64,000 nt of DNA from Neoconidiobolus thromboides FSU 785 (lineage: Eukaryota > Entomophthoromycota > Entomophthoromycetes > Entomophthorales > Neoconidiobolaceae), in NCBI GenBank assembly GCA_025603075.1, contig MU626270.1, positions 143,882 to 207,881 on the forward strand, given 5' to 3'. The position numbers and the translations under genes are program-made. Positions 24,499-33,610 of this stretch are shown in pieces (position 1 is the stretch's first letter; each line of letters opens with the position of its first letter). The notes beneath the pieces were generated by a model that saw only the letters and a list, made by a program, of their open reading frames with translations, was not told where the DNA came from and did no database searches.

Positions 24499-26653
24499 AT
24501 GGAAAATAAAAAGCCAAATTTAGCGGATGTATTTGATGAAGCAATGTTGGAAGTAGAAGAAGCATTATCGTTAAGTTATTTTAACTCAAAAAAGTTTCAA
24601 CCTAAAATAGAAGTAGAGCGTTTCAAAGTAGTAGATGAGAATCACTCTCCTGAGCAAAAATTAAATAATTTACTGTCTTCGTTAAAGGATATCAATTCAG
24701 CTAGTGATAAATTGGAGCATTCAAAGATGTTATTATTTCCAAGATCGGAAGCAAGTTTAAAAAAGATAGATAACGGACATACTAAGAGTAAAAAAATATC
24801 AGGAATCCCATTTATGAACAGAATTTTAAATGATCTACACCTTCAAAAAAATAATTTGAAATTAGACTTATTAAGAGAGCATAGAAAATTATGGAATGAA
24901 ATCAAACCTGATGATAAAGATCATCTTAAGTTTAATGAATCCATTTTAACTTACCCATTAACCTCTAAACTGAGTGGACAGGAAGTTAATTATTCTTTAT
25001 TTGATGCATTTAAGCAGGAGGATAATGGAAAAAGAGGTAGTTTATCAGAATACGCGTTGAGGGTAAGCTTAAGAGTAATTACAGTTTTAGTATGATATTT
25101 ACGTGATATTCAATAGTTTTTCCCAAAAAGATATAAAGTTAAAAGCTTGGCTGATTTTAATGTACCAGTAATTACTAACAGGTAATAATTTACAGTTTAA
25201 CATTTTAAAGCCACTTTATTTATTTTTATCAATGGCAGTGATAATGCTAACATAAAGCCTATGAATAACAAACAACAGGGAAGGACGAGTAGCACACCAA
25301 AGGTAATTTTAATAACAACTAAAAAGTTTATTATTAATTATTAAGATTTCTAAGAAATATGATTCTGATGAAGCAGAATCAGGAAGGAATGGTGCTACAG
25401 AGTTTAAAACCGCAAAACAGTTACTAGTAAGTTGATTTTACTTATTTAATGATCAGTGTATTTATTATTGCTAAGCAAATGAATTCCAAAAAGAAATCAA
25501 CTTCAGATTTGAACTCTCGTTCAAATAATAGAAATCATGGCTACAACAACAACAAACCATTTGTAAATCCAGCAAAAAAGAGAGATACCGATGAAGAGGA
25601 CGAATTTGAAGAGATTAGAAAAGAATATAGGTAAGCTTTACTTGAACTGTTATAAGAGTATATTTAACTATTTATAGTTCATACAATTTAGATTCGAGTA
25701 AAAAGAAAAAGAAGACAATTAACTTAGATGACAAAGATGAAGAAGTTGATCCACGATTAAAAAATGTAGAGCCACAAATGGTTGAAAGGATTATGAATGA
25801 AATTATGAGCCATAACTTAAAGTTGGACTGGGACGATATTGCAGGATTGGATCATGCCAAAAATTTAATTAAAGAGATTGTTGTATGGCCAATGCTAAGA
25901 CCAGATATATTTAAAGGACTTTTGGGTCCACCCAAAGGCCTTTTACTATTCGGACCACCAGGCACAGGTAAAACGTTGATAGGTAAATGTATTGCTAGTC
26001 AAAGTAACGCAACCTTTTTTTCTATCTCTTCGTCATCGTTAACATCAAAATGGATTGGCGATGGAGAAAAGATGGTACGGGCACTATTTGCTGTAGCAAG
26101 ATGCCATCAACCCTCAGTTATATTTGTAGATGAAATTGATTCTTTATTGACACAAAGAACGGATGGTGAAGTAGAAGCAACAAGGCGTATCAAAACAGAA
26201 TTTTTGGTTCAACTAGATGGTTGTGCCACTTCAGAAGATGATAGGGTATTGGTTATTGGAGCTACTAATCGACCACAAGAAATTGATGAAGCAGCACGAC
26301 GAAGGTTTCGAAAACGAGTGTATATTCCATTGCCAGAACAAAACGGTAGAAGGAAAATTATAGAAAATTTATTGAAAAAGAATTTAGCCCATGGTCTTAC
26401 GGATGAGGAAATTGATCATGTAGCAAAACTTACACAGGGTTATTCTGGATCGGATATGGATGGCTTATGTCGTGAAGCTGCTCTTGGACCTATTCGTAGT
26501 ATTGCTTGTATTGCTACTGCCAAGCTGGATGAAGTTCGACCAATGGAACTAAATGATTTTTTATTGGCTTTAAAGCAAGTAAGAGCTTCTGTAGATCCTA
26601 AAGAATTAGATTTTTATATTGAGTGGAATGAAAAATTTGGCTCACTAAATTAA
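24499..26653 (+). CDS. FIGNL1: Fidgetin-like AAA ATPase FIGNL1
   Basis: Meiotic-clade AAA ATPase of the FIGNL1 type, a regulator that removes RAD51 from DNA during homologous recombination. The ATPase exon (about 25679-26653) is complete: [20 protein letters not shown], Walker [13 protein letters not shown], Walker [12 protein letters not shown], sensor 1 [17 protein letters not shown] with arginine fingers, and the C-terminal helix (EWNEKFGS). The spacer contains FKTAKQLL followed by a Lys-rich region and [20 protein letters not shown], the diagnostic FIGNL1 block. The upstream exon is poorly conserved and includes FNVPVITN. I use the ATG at 24499; TTG codons further up are ignored. Introns at about 25061-25111, 25180-25245, 25302-25347, 25428-25478 and 25630-25677. 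It is convergent with Nse4, 117 bases apart. Confidence 0.9.
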
Positions 26654-26769
26654 TAAGCTAAAATTGTGTCTCATTTTTTATCCAATTAAAGCTCATAATA
26701 AAAAAACAAGAATTTAATAAATATACTTTTATTTGCTCATTAATATCGTTTATCGTTTATCGCATCCTA

Positions 26770-27936
26770 TTATTCAACAATATAACTAGTTACCATTTCA
26801 TTGCTATTATAGGCTTGCCTATCCGGTATAATTGATCTTTTAATATTAAAAAAAGCGATTAAGCCTTCCCAAGACTGATAATCCAATTCCATAATAATTT
26901 GCTTCTTTTTTAAACCATTTTGATAGTCATCTTTAGTAGGAGCAGATGCAGCAGATAGCATTAAAATATTTGTATCTTGGTTTAGTTCAAGTTTAGCTTT
27001 GCCTTCTTTAATCAAAAAGGATATATAAAATAAATTTTCTACAGATTGTCCAAAACTCATTGGATTAAGCGCAAACTCAAATAAAGATATTTCCCCATAT
27101 TGCTGTAATAGTATATAAATATCTTTTGCTTCATTCACAGTGGAGCTACCATTCTTGGCTAAATCTTTATGATCCACCTAATTAAAGAATTTAATACGAT
27201 ATATGACATAATTAACATATAATACTTGTTCTGATTGAACTGCTGCTCTTTTGTTTAATCCCAACTCTTTTCTTCTACCCACTTTCCTCGTTACTCTTCT
27301 TGCTAAACCTAGCATTCCTAAACTAAACAATTAAAAATCTACTTTAGCCAATTCAAAAATTTTAATTACACATTGACACTTGGTGCTTTATCCCAATGAT
27401 ATTTAACTAAATTAGATAAGTGATAACTGGTTGGTATAGTCTCAATATCCATTTGTTTAACCAATGCGTCATTTTTCTCATATTTAAAATCTTTTAGTTT
27501 AGCAACAAATAGTTCTGGATCTATACAGTTATCTTCTAATTTTATTCTCTTAGCTGCCTGTTGTCCAAGTTCGGAAGTCATCCTTAATAGTTTGCTATCC
27601 ATACTGGCTTCAAATGGGTTTCTTACTGAAAAATGAATTCACGACTTATTTATTTATTTATTTATTATATATCTTCTTACCATGTTTAAATAACTTGTTC
27701 GCCAATTTTAAACTGTAAGATAACAATCCATGATGTCCTTTCTCTGGTTCCGTTTTAGCAGCTAAAAAGTATCAATTTTGTAGTTAATGTTTTATTTATA
27801 GTTTACCTTCAATTTTTTCTGTTAAATCTCTGTATTCTTGATTTCTTGATTGGTATGCCTCTATACCATCACCGTTTGTCTCATTTATAACTCGTTCTCC
27901 TTCATTTCTATCCCTTTCTACCATTTCTTGCATCAT
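26770..27936 (-). CDS. NSE4: Nse4, kleisin of the SMC5-SMC6 complex
   Basis: Kleisin subunit that bridges the SMC5 and SMC6 heads, needed for DNA repair and chromosome segregation. The N-terminal exon (27800-27936) has QEYRDLTEKIE, followed by exons with LLSYSLKLANKLFKHV and then RNPFEASMDSKLLRMTSELG (about 27540-27625), the conserved helix that contacts the SMC6 neck. The C-terminal winged-helix domain is unmistakable: ISLFEFALNPMSFGQSVEN, LFYISFLIKEGKAKL (about 26990-27080). The linker exon carries a basic stretch RRVTRKVGRRKELGL. Two adjacent Met codons occur at the start; I take the first (27934-27936). Five short introns. It ends convergently with FIGNL1, another recombination factor. 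Confidence 0.88.
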
Positions 27937-28708
27937 TTGAATTTACTTTTTTGTCAAACGTAGATTAATTTTAATTTTATAGATCAAATAAATCAATTGT
28001 TTTTTTATAAACAAACATTAAGCTCAAAATTAGAATAACTTGTGTAACTAAAAGTTTATTGCTTTAAATTTGTAATTATTTTTTTCTAGTGTGAATTTAA
28101 ATGGCCAAAGATTATTAGATGCTTTTAGATACAATTTAAAAATTTTAATTACAGATTAAAAATAAAGACCATATAATTGCAAGCTGTTCTGATAAATTAA
28201 GGTATAAAGTATGGGAGTGTTTTTTATCAATTGCCCTTTTTTGCTACTTTTTTTAAATTTAAAATTAGCTAGCCAATTCAGTTGTAAGTTTGGATGTGTT
28301 GGCTAATGATGAATTTTATAAACAGCTATTTTATTATTATGCCAATTTGTCACTTAATACTTAATTTTTAATTATAAAAGTTAGCCAAGACATAAGTTTA
28401 ATAAATGTACTAGTTAGTTTCGAAATTTCAAAAAGTAGCAAAAATGGATATAATTGGTAAAAAATATTTTCATATTATTTTATTGTGCTAAGTTCAAGAA
28501 AAGCATATTCAAATATTTGATGGCATCTCTTAAATATATAGATGTAATAATAAGGGAATTATTATAGTTAATGTATTAAGCTATATCAAAAAGTCTGCTT
28601 CCACAGACTTAAATACTACCTTTGCTAACCTCAAACCCAGGGCGTTACTGTGATAAATACATTCAGCTTTGCTTTGACTTATAGAAAGATAGTTAATAAG
28701 GTTTAAAA
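27937..28708. other. Intergenic with foldback element and small hairpin
   Basis: Holds the Nse4 promoter, the foldback element at 28210-28474, and a perfect 6-bp hairpin AGTCTG-CTTCCA-CAGACT near 28590-28610. A minus frame near 28575-28680 is open for about 30 codons but matches nothing I know. Confidence 0.4.
28210..28474. mobile_element. ~265 bp foldback element with MITE-like ends
   Basis: The left arm starts TATGGGAGTGTTTTTTATC and includes TTTTTTGCTACTTTTTTTAA. The right arm, reversed, reads TATGAAAATATTTTTTACC and ATTTTTGCTACTTTTTGAAA, so the outer ~50 bases are inverted repeats. An inner TTGGCTAA/TTAGCCAA pair also exists. The terminal TATGGGAGTGTTTTTT resembles the start of the 105-bp element family found just downstream (TATGGGGATGTTTTTT), suggesting a related, older non-autonomous element. 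No coding capacity. Confidence 0.5.
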
Positions 28709-28814
28709 TATGGAGGTATTTTTTTTAGCTTCATCACTTTTTCTATCTTTTAAGTGCTATTTGAGTGGAAAATTTGTTAGTAAAACTCTCAAACACAAAA
28801 ATACAGCCCCATAT
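28709..28814 (+). mobile_element. MITE-like element copy A (~105 bp)
   Basis: Starts TATGGAGGTATTTTTTTTAG, ends AAAATACAGCCCCATAT. The core carries TTAAGTGCTATTTGAGTGGA and TTGTTAGTAAAACT, shared with the other copies. It abuts copy B, sharing the ATAT at the junction. Strand here denotes the orientation in which the core reads GCTATTTGAGTGGA. Confidence 0.8.
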
Positions 28815-28916
28815 GGTGATATTTTTTTGATTTCATAATTTTTTCCATTTTTTAAGCGCTATTTAAGCGAAAAAATTGCTAGTAAAATTATTAAGCAAAA
28901 AATATATCCTCAAATA
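28811..28916 (+). mobile_element. MITE-like element copy B (~105 bp)
   Basis: Tandem to copy A in the same orientation: TATGGTGATATTTTTTTGAT, core TTAAGCGCTATTTAAGCGAA, end AAATATATCCTCAAATAT. The right terminus is degenerate (CCTCA in place of CCCCA). Confidence 0.75.
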
Positions 28917-29129
28917 TTAACAAAACAAACAAAATAAACACAAAGTTGATTTATAATAATTAGGGTGCATAATAAAAGCATAAAAGTTTATTAGACATAA
29001 GATAATAATGTCAAAAGATCATAGATCGAAATTTGGAGTAGTTCTGACTAATATAATATATTAGATATAATATAGAAAGGCCAACATAGAACATTAGGCA
29101 ACAATGTCTAAATCTAGCTAATAATAGGC

Positions 29130-30180
29130 TTATTCTACTCTTACCCAGTTTAGTATGGAGATCTGCTCCATTTCTTTACAAGCTTTACCATTCAAATTTT
29201 CAATAGGAGCAACAAATAATAAAGGAATAATAAGTTTAAATTCGATAGCACTATTTAGAATCGCTAATTTAAATCTCTTAATATTTAAGGCTTCAAGGTT
29301 TGGGAAAAGGAATAAGAAGCAATAAACTTTTTCAAGTGTAAGTTTAGAGCAATTAATAATAATATGCTTGGTAAATCTACACTTAATTGGATTGTAGTTT
29401 TTTTATAAAGTTCATTCTTATCTAACTGACGTTTACCAAACATTTTTCGAATAGTAAAATTTAAATAATTAAAGTGAATAGTCTGAATAGTTGAATATTT
29501 GACGATAGAGGAATTGCTCTTAATGTGTCTTTTAGTAGGTTAATCAATTGGACTTTTTTTAAACTCAATAATTCTAGAATACCATGGTTAAATATATTAT
29601 TCAAGCAAAAGCGTCCTAAAGCACCAATGTTATTATTTTCAAGAAACTCTACACTCTCATCATTGTTAAAATAAGGGCTTTTGGAGGTTATTAACTGTAT
29701 GTTCTTTAATCATGTCAAATCACAAAAGCATGAAAGATCAAAATTAAAACTTACACTGATTTTTAATTCTAACTGAGCCAAAACTTATACCAGGGTTGAT
29801 TTCATTATAAACGCCAATATATCCATCAGATCTTAGGCGCAACATTTTTAATTTGTTGAACTCTGTTTGTAATATTTCCAATCCTCAAATGTCTAAATAA
29901 GCACTGTTGTATATTTTTAAGGACCTTAAAACGCTTGGAGTAAAATACTTGATAACATATTCAATGTTATTGATAGACCGATAAAACCTAGCTACTCCGA
30001 TTTGACTTAAATGATACCTAAATAGTTCTAATAATTTCTTAGTGCTATAAAAATCTATTATTTTCTTCTTATGAAAATTATATATCATCCTTACTATTTA
30101 CATTCAAATGCTTCATTAGCAATGTGTTATTTTCAATATATTTCTCTTGAAACCCTTAATATTCTTTGAATTTATCATAG
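29130..30180 (-). pseudogene. LRR (F-box/RNI-like) protein gene with in-frame stop
   Basis: Reading the minus strand from about 30180, a set of exons encodes Leu-rich, LRR-like sequence: LELFRYHLSQIGVARFYRSI, TPSVLRSLKIYNSAYLDI, then TGA at 29885-29887, and the same frame continues GLEILQTEFNKLKMLRLRSD. An intron (about 29693-29757) leads to LEFLENNNIGALGRF-type sequence and the last exon has KLTLEKVYCFLFLFPNLEAL and a stop at 29130-29132. The continuity of coding character on both sides of the TGA implies a once-functional gene, recently damaged, or a missed tiny intron. It resembles the expanded F-box/LRR families of some fungi; no F-box is visible, so the 5' end may be lost. A MITE copy begins at the presumed 5' side (30187) and two lie 3' of it. 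Confidence 0.5.
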
Positions 30181-30186
30181 ACTGAA

Positions 30187-30291
30187 TATGGGGATGTATT
30201 TTTGTATTTAAGAATTTTACTAACAATTTTTCCGCTCAAATAGCGCTTAAAAGATGGAAAAAGTAATCAAGCTGAAAAAAACATCCCCATA
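30187..30291 (-). mobile_element. MITE-like element copy C (105 bp, best preserved)
   Basis: Both ends are intact: TATGGGGATGTATTTTTGTA at the left and AAAAAAACATCCCCATA at the right, giving terminal inverted repeats of about 17 bases with one mismatch. Flanked by TA/AT, compatible with a TA target site. Opposite orientation to copies A and B. The core, reversed, reads TTAAGCGCTATTTGAGCGGA. Confidence 0.85.
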
Positions 30292-30533
30292 TGTTAGATT
30301 GTGTTCTATGACTTTGCTTACAAATGTAAATAACCTTTTACTTAAAAAACAGAAATTAAATAAGTACAGTGAATATATTAATTTAAAAATGGTTTCAAAA
30401 AGGAGATTGAGTAGTAGCTCAAGTTTTAATGTCGCTTCTAAATAAAATATTGATGAATTTAGTTACTTTTTATAATTGTTGAATTTCTTATCTAGCTTAG
30501 TAAATTGAATATATCAATTTTAATCTTGATACA

Positions 30534-30633
30534 TTAGAATGTTTTTTTTGATTTCATCACTTTTACATTTTTAAGCGCTATTTGAGTGGAAAGATTGTTA
30601 GTAAAATTCTTAAACAAAAAATACATCCCCATA
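30534..30633 (+). mobile_element. MITE-like element copy D
   Basis: Left end degenerate (TTAGAATGTTTTTTTT), core TTAAGCGCTATTTGAGTGGA and GTTAGTAAAATTCTTAAAC, right end intact AATACATCCCCATA. Confidence 0.8.
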
Positions 30634-30819
30634 TAGTAGCTGTAACTTTAATATAAAACTGTTTAAATTTAGTTACAATAATATTAATATGATGTCACAC
30701 ATTGAATAGTATTTATTTAGTTAATAAATTATCCTTATATTATTATCAATAGCAATTTAAAAACGGATTTTTGAAAGACAAGATTGATCCTATTTTGTAT
30801 TATTAATATAATATTATTA

Positions 30820-30923
30820 TATGGGGATGTATTTTTGTATTTAAGAATTTTTCTAACAATCTTTCCACTCAAATAACGGTTAAAAAATGGAAAGAGTTAT
30901 GAAATCAAAAAAACATCCCCATA
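30820..30923 (-). mobile_element. MITE-like element copy E (104 bp, intact ends)
   Basis: Left TATGGGGATGTATTTTTGTA, right AAAAAAACATCCCCATA. It is nearly identical to copy C over its first half, with scattered substitutions in the core (AAATAACGGTTAA for AAATAGCGCTTAA). Confidence 0.85.
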
Positions 30924-31158
30924 TTTTAAATTAAGCTTATTTGATTAACCTTAGTATTATCAGTTCAATAATTCATAATAGTTTTAAAAATGTACCTGTA
31001 AAGCATACATTTGATTGTAGCTTACACCTAATAACTTTTGTAAAAATCATGATAATAATAAAATGCTGAGTATTCAGATTACTGTTGTTATAAAATAAAC
31101 TTTAGTAGTATAATTAATTAGTTTAGTTTAGTTTTCCTAAAACACTTCCTCAATGTTG

Positions 31159-31260
31159 ATTGAGAATGTTTTTTTAATTTTATCACTTTTCCATTTTTAA
31201 GCATTATCTATTTGAGCCGAAAAACTGTTAGTAAAATTCTTAAAAAAAAATCTCCAAATA
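31159..31260 (+). mobile_element. MITE-like element copy F (degenerate)
   Basis: Left end ATTGAGAATGTTTTTTTAAT, core TTAAGCATTATCTATTTGAG with a 4-base insertion, GTTAGTAAAATTCTTAAA, right end AAATCTCCAAATA. It clearly belongs to the family but both termini have decayed. Confidence 0.7.
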
Positions 31261-32111
31261 CAATATTTATTCATTTATTAAAACATGAGTGTGTTAGACT
31301 AAAAATTACTCTTTCTAAAATTTTAAGATGCCTAAAAAGTGGATAAAATAATGGAAAATATCCCTTTCTATGTCATGCTTATGGTATAAACCTTCATTAT
31401 ATTTTAGAAAGATCTATAGATTAGCACCATTATGAGTTGTTTGAATAAAAGCTAGATAGCAAATTATTATACATTTTGATTTAATTAAAATTCCAAAGTT
31501 TTAAATACTATTACTAACGATAGCAATAAAGAATTAATTTTTAAATGATACTTATTAATTAGAAAGAATAGTAGTATCAACTTTATTTCCAAAGCAATCA
31601 AGAGGGAAAAGAGAACAAAATTTAAAACATAATATTTGACTATAATAGAATTGTATAATCTTTATTATAAAATTAAAATTGACCATTTTTAACAAGAAAA
31701 TTTTCAACGCTTTAATTAACCATTTTTGTATAAATTAATTTTGATATGAAATAACCGGAAGTTAGATATTGCAATAAAGTCAATATTCGTAAATAGAGCT
31801 AAATATAAATGATAATATAATGATGTCTAATAACGTAATAAACTAAAGGGTATTACTAAATAATGAAATAAGGACTGTTTGAAATTAACGGTAAGTTATA
31901 CTCCACAATCCAAAATAAGTTGAAACAATAATCAATAGTTGACACTGGAAGATATTATTGAGTTAAAGCTATGATAAAAGGGCACAACGCTGTTTTATTG
32001 ATGTAATGGAGAATTGCAAACATTAAGTATAAAAGAGAAATATAATGAACATTCTAAAGTATCAAACAAATATTACTACTTATTAATCACAATCTATTAA
32101 ACCAATTAATA
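31261..32111. other. Intergenic upstream of small secreted protein
   Basis: AT-rich, no gene visible; the last ~80 bases hold the promoter of the small secreted protein. Confidence 0.45.
32028..32035 (+). promoter_or_regulatory. TATA box of small secreted proline-rich gene
   Basis: TATAAAAG, a full TATA consensus, 77 bases before the start codon at 32112. This is a strong core promoter compared with most neighbouring genes. Confidence 0.6.
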
Positions 32112-32366
32112 ATGAATATTAAATTACTTACTCTCTTTATTGGTACTATCTTTGCTGCACCAGCTATTATGCAAGATGGTGATGCTTTGGGTGTTACTAA
32201 AGCTCTTGATACTGTAACTAAAGGGCTTGGAAAACATAAGGATACAACTCCAGCACCTCCTGTAGTTAATCCTCCTGCAGCTAATCCTCCTGTAGTTACT
32301 CCTCCTGCAACTACTCCTCCTACAGTTGCTCCCCCTGCAGCTGCTCCTCCTGCCGTTAAGCCTTAA
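32112..32366 (+). CDS. Small secreted proline-rich repeat protein
   Basis: Intronless 84-residue protein not recognised from any named family. Residues 1-16 (MNIKLLTLFIGTIFAA) form a typical secretion signal with cleavage expected after the Ala-rich end. Residues ~17-48 are a short mature head with ALGVTKALDTVTKGLGK. From ~50 to the end it is a near-perfect repeat of 5-6 residues, (V/A)xPPxxxPP, rich in Pro, Ala, Val and Thr. It has no Cys and no GPI signal. A consensus TATA box stands upstream. The coding sequence is less AT-rich than its surroundings. It may be a wall-associated or secreted adhesive or effector-like peptide; this is guesswork from composition. The minus-strand reading of the same repeat is a Ser/Arg-rich shadow. 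Confidence 0.75.
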   Translation: MNIKLLTLFIGTIFAAPAIMQDGDALGVTKALDTVTKGLGKHKDTTPAPPVVNPPAANPPVVTPPATTPPTVAPPAAAPPAVKP

Positions 32367-32584
32367 AGGAATAGATTCTTTGCTACTACTCACATACTAT
32401 TACCTTATAATAAACATTTGAATATATATTATTATATGTTATTGATAATAATTTAATCTTAATACTTTATTTATGAGCGATATAAAAGATATACATTAAA
32501 TATGCTTTTCAAAGTTTAATAGAAGTTAAAAGGTCATCCATCTACTTAACTAATGCTAAAACAAAATTAAGTATTAGAAAACAG

Positions 32585-32633
32585 GATGAGTAACGATGGC
32601 TGATGACTCATCTAGCTGAGATTCGTCAGCCAT
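32585..32633. other. Two mutually exclusive hairpins
   Basis: GATGAGT (32585-32591) can pair with ACTCATC (32606-32612), while ATGGCTGA (32596-32603) can pair perfectly with TCAGCCAT (32626-32633). The two stems overlap, so only one can form at a time. Function unknown. Confidence 0.35.
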
Positions 32634-33550
32634 TGAGACAGCAAAAGGTTGCTCCATTTTGAATTTTGGATTGAGGGCCTATGTTATATGATTCCTCTAA
32701 TTAGGGCACTAACAGCTTTAGCTATATAATCTAAATTATTCCCACTGTTAAGAATACCAGGACCATTAGAAATAATGATAATAAAGATACCAACTGACCC
32801 CGGCGCTCATCATTGATAGTTTAATAAACAATAGTTGATAACCAATATCAATTTATTTAAAACACGATCATGTTTTTTATTTGCGTTTCTTTAAAGACTA
32901 TTTTTTTTCAAAAGTTAAGTTTCAATAAGCAAATAATTGATGAAGCAAGAGGGCTCTTATATAACAGTCAAATTTGAATTCCTGAAGATAAATCAACAGT
33001 AAAAAATAAGGGTAAATTTTTATAAACTTCATTTTATTTTAATATTAAATTGTTCAAACATTACAGTTCTTTTAGTAAAAATTATTCCTCAATTTTAAGC
33101 ATTGAAGTTTTTGAACAGTATTTATATCTACAATAATACTTTAAATGTTTTTTCTTTTTAATAATTAGTTTACTTCTTAATTATGGAAGTTGAAAAAATG
33201 TCAGCTAATTTCTTTGTAAAAATTAAAATTAAAATTATGTTGATTTATTATATCTAAAAATACAATATAGAGTTTTTATTTTATAAATTTAAATAAAGGC
33301 TCATGATGAGATTATTTATTCATTCCTTTTGTTTAATATTGTAATTCTAATGGTTATACAATTCGAAAAAAATAAAAAGCTAATTCAACCAATCAGATTT
33401 TTAGAATAGATCACGTAAGTCTTAGTTAATTCAAAGCAGGTTGTAGTCATATTGATTCTATTTGATAAGATAATAAAAATGATTGGAAATCAGCAACGTC
33501 ATGTAAACAAAATGGACCCATAATAGTAAGCTTAGGATTATTAGGAAAAG

Positions 33551-33559
33551 TATATAAAT
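33551..33559 (+). promoter_or_regulatory. TATA-like box of NAP/SET gene
   Basis: TATATAAAT, 60 bases before the start codon at 33611. Confidence 0.4.
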
Positions 33560-33610
33560 TGAAATAATCATGGATAAAGTTATCTTTTTACGAACATAAA
33601 GGAAAACAAA

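Larger units (their letters stand above)
32367..33610. other. Intergenic with GC-richer island
   Basis: Between about 32580 and 32820 base composition is clearly less AT-rich than the flanks. It contains a hairpin set (32585-32633) and, on the minus strand, a short open frame with FIIIISNGPGILNSG (about 32740-32800), possibly a remnant of a coding region. The rest shows nothing. Confidence 0.4.

Noticed and set aside
30254-30445. 63-codon plus-strand frame starting inside MITE copy C
   Set aside because: Begins in the element and continues through AT-rich DNA without coding character.
32585-32633. Hammerhead ribozyme (CTGATGA core)
   Set aside because: The stem II-like hairpin is present, but it is followed by ATTCG rather than GAAA and no cleavage-site helix fits.
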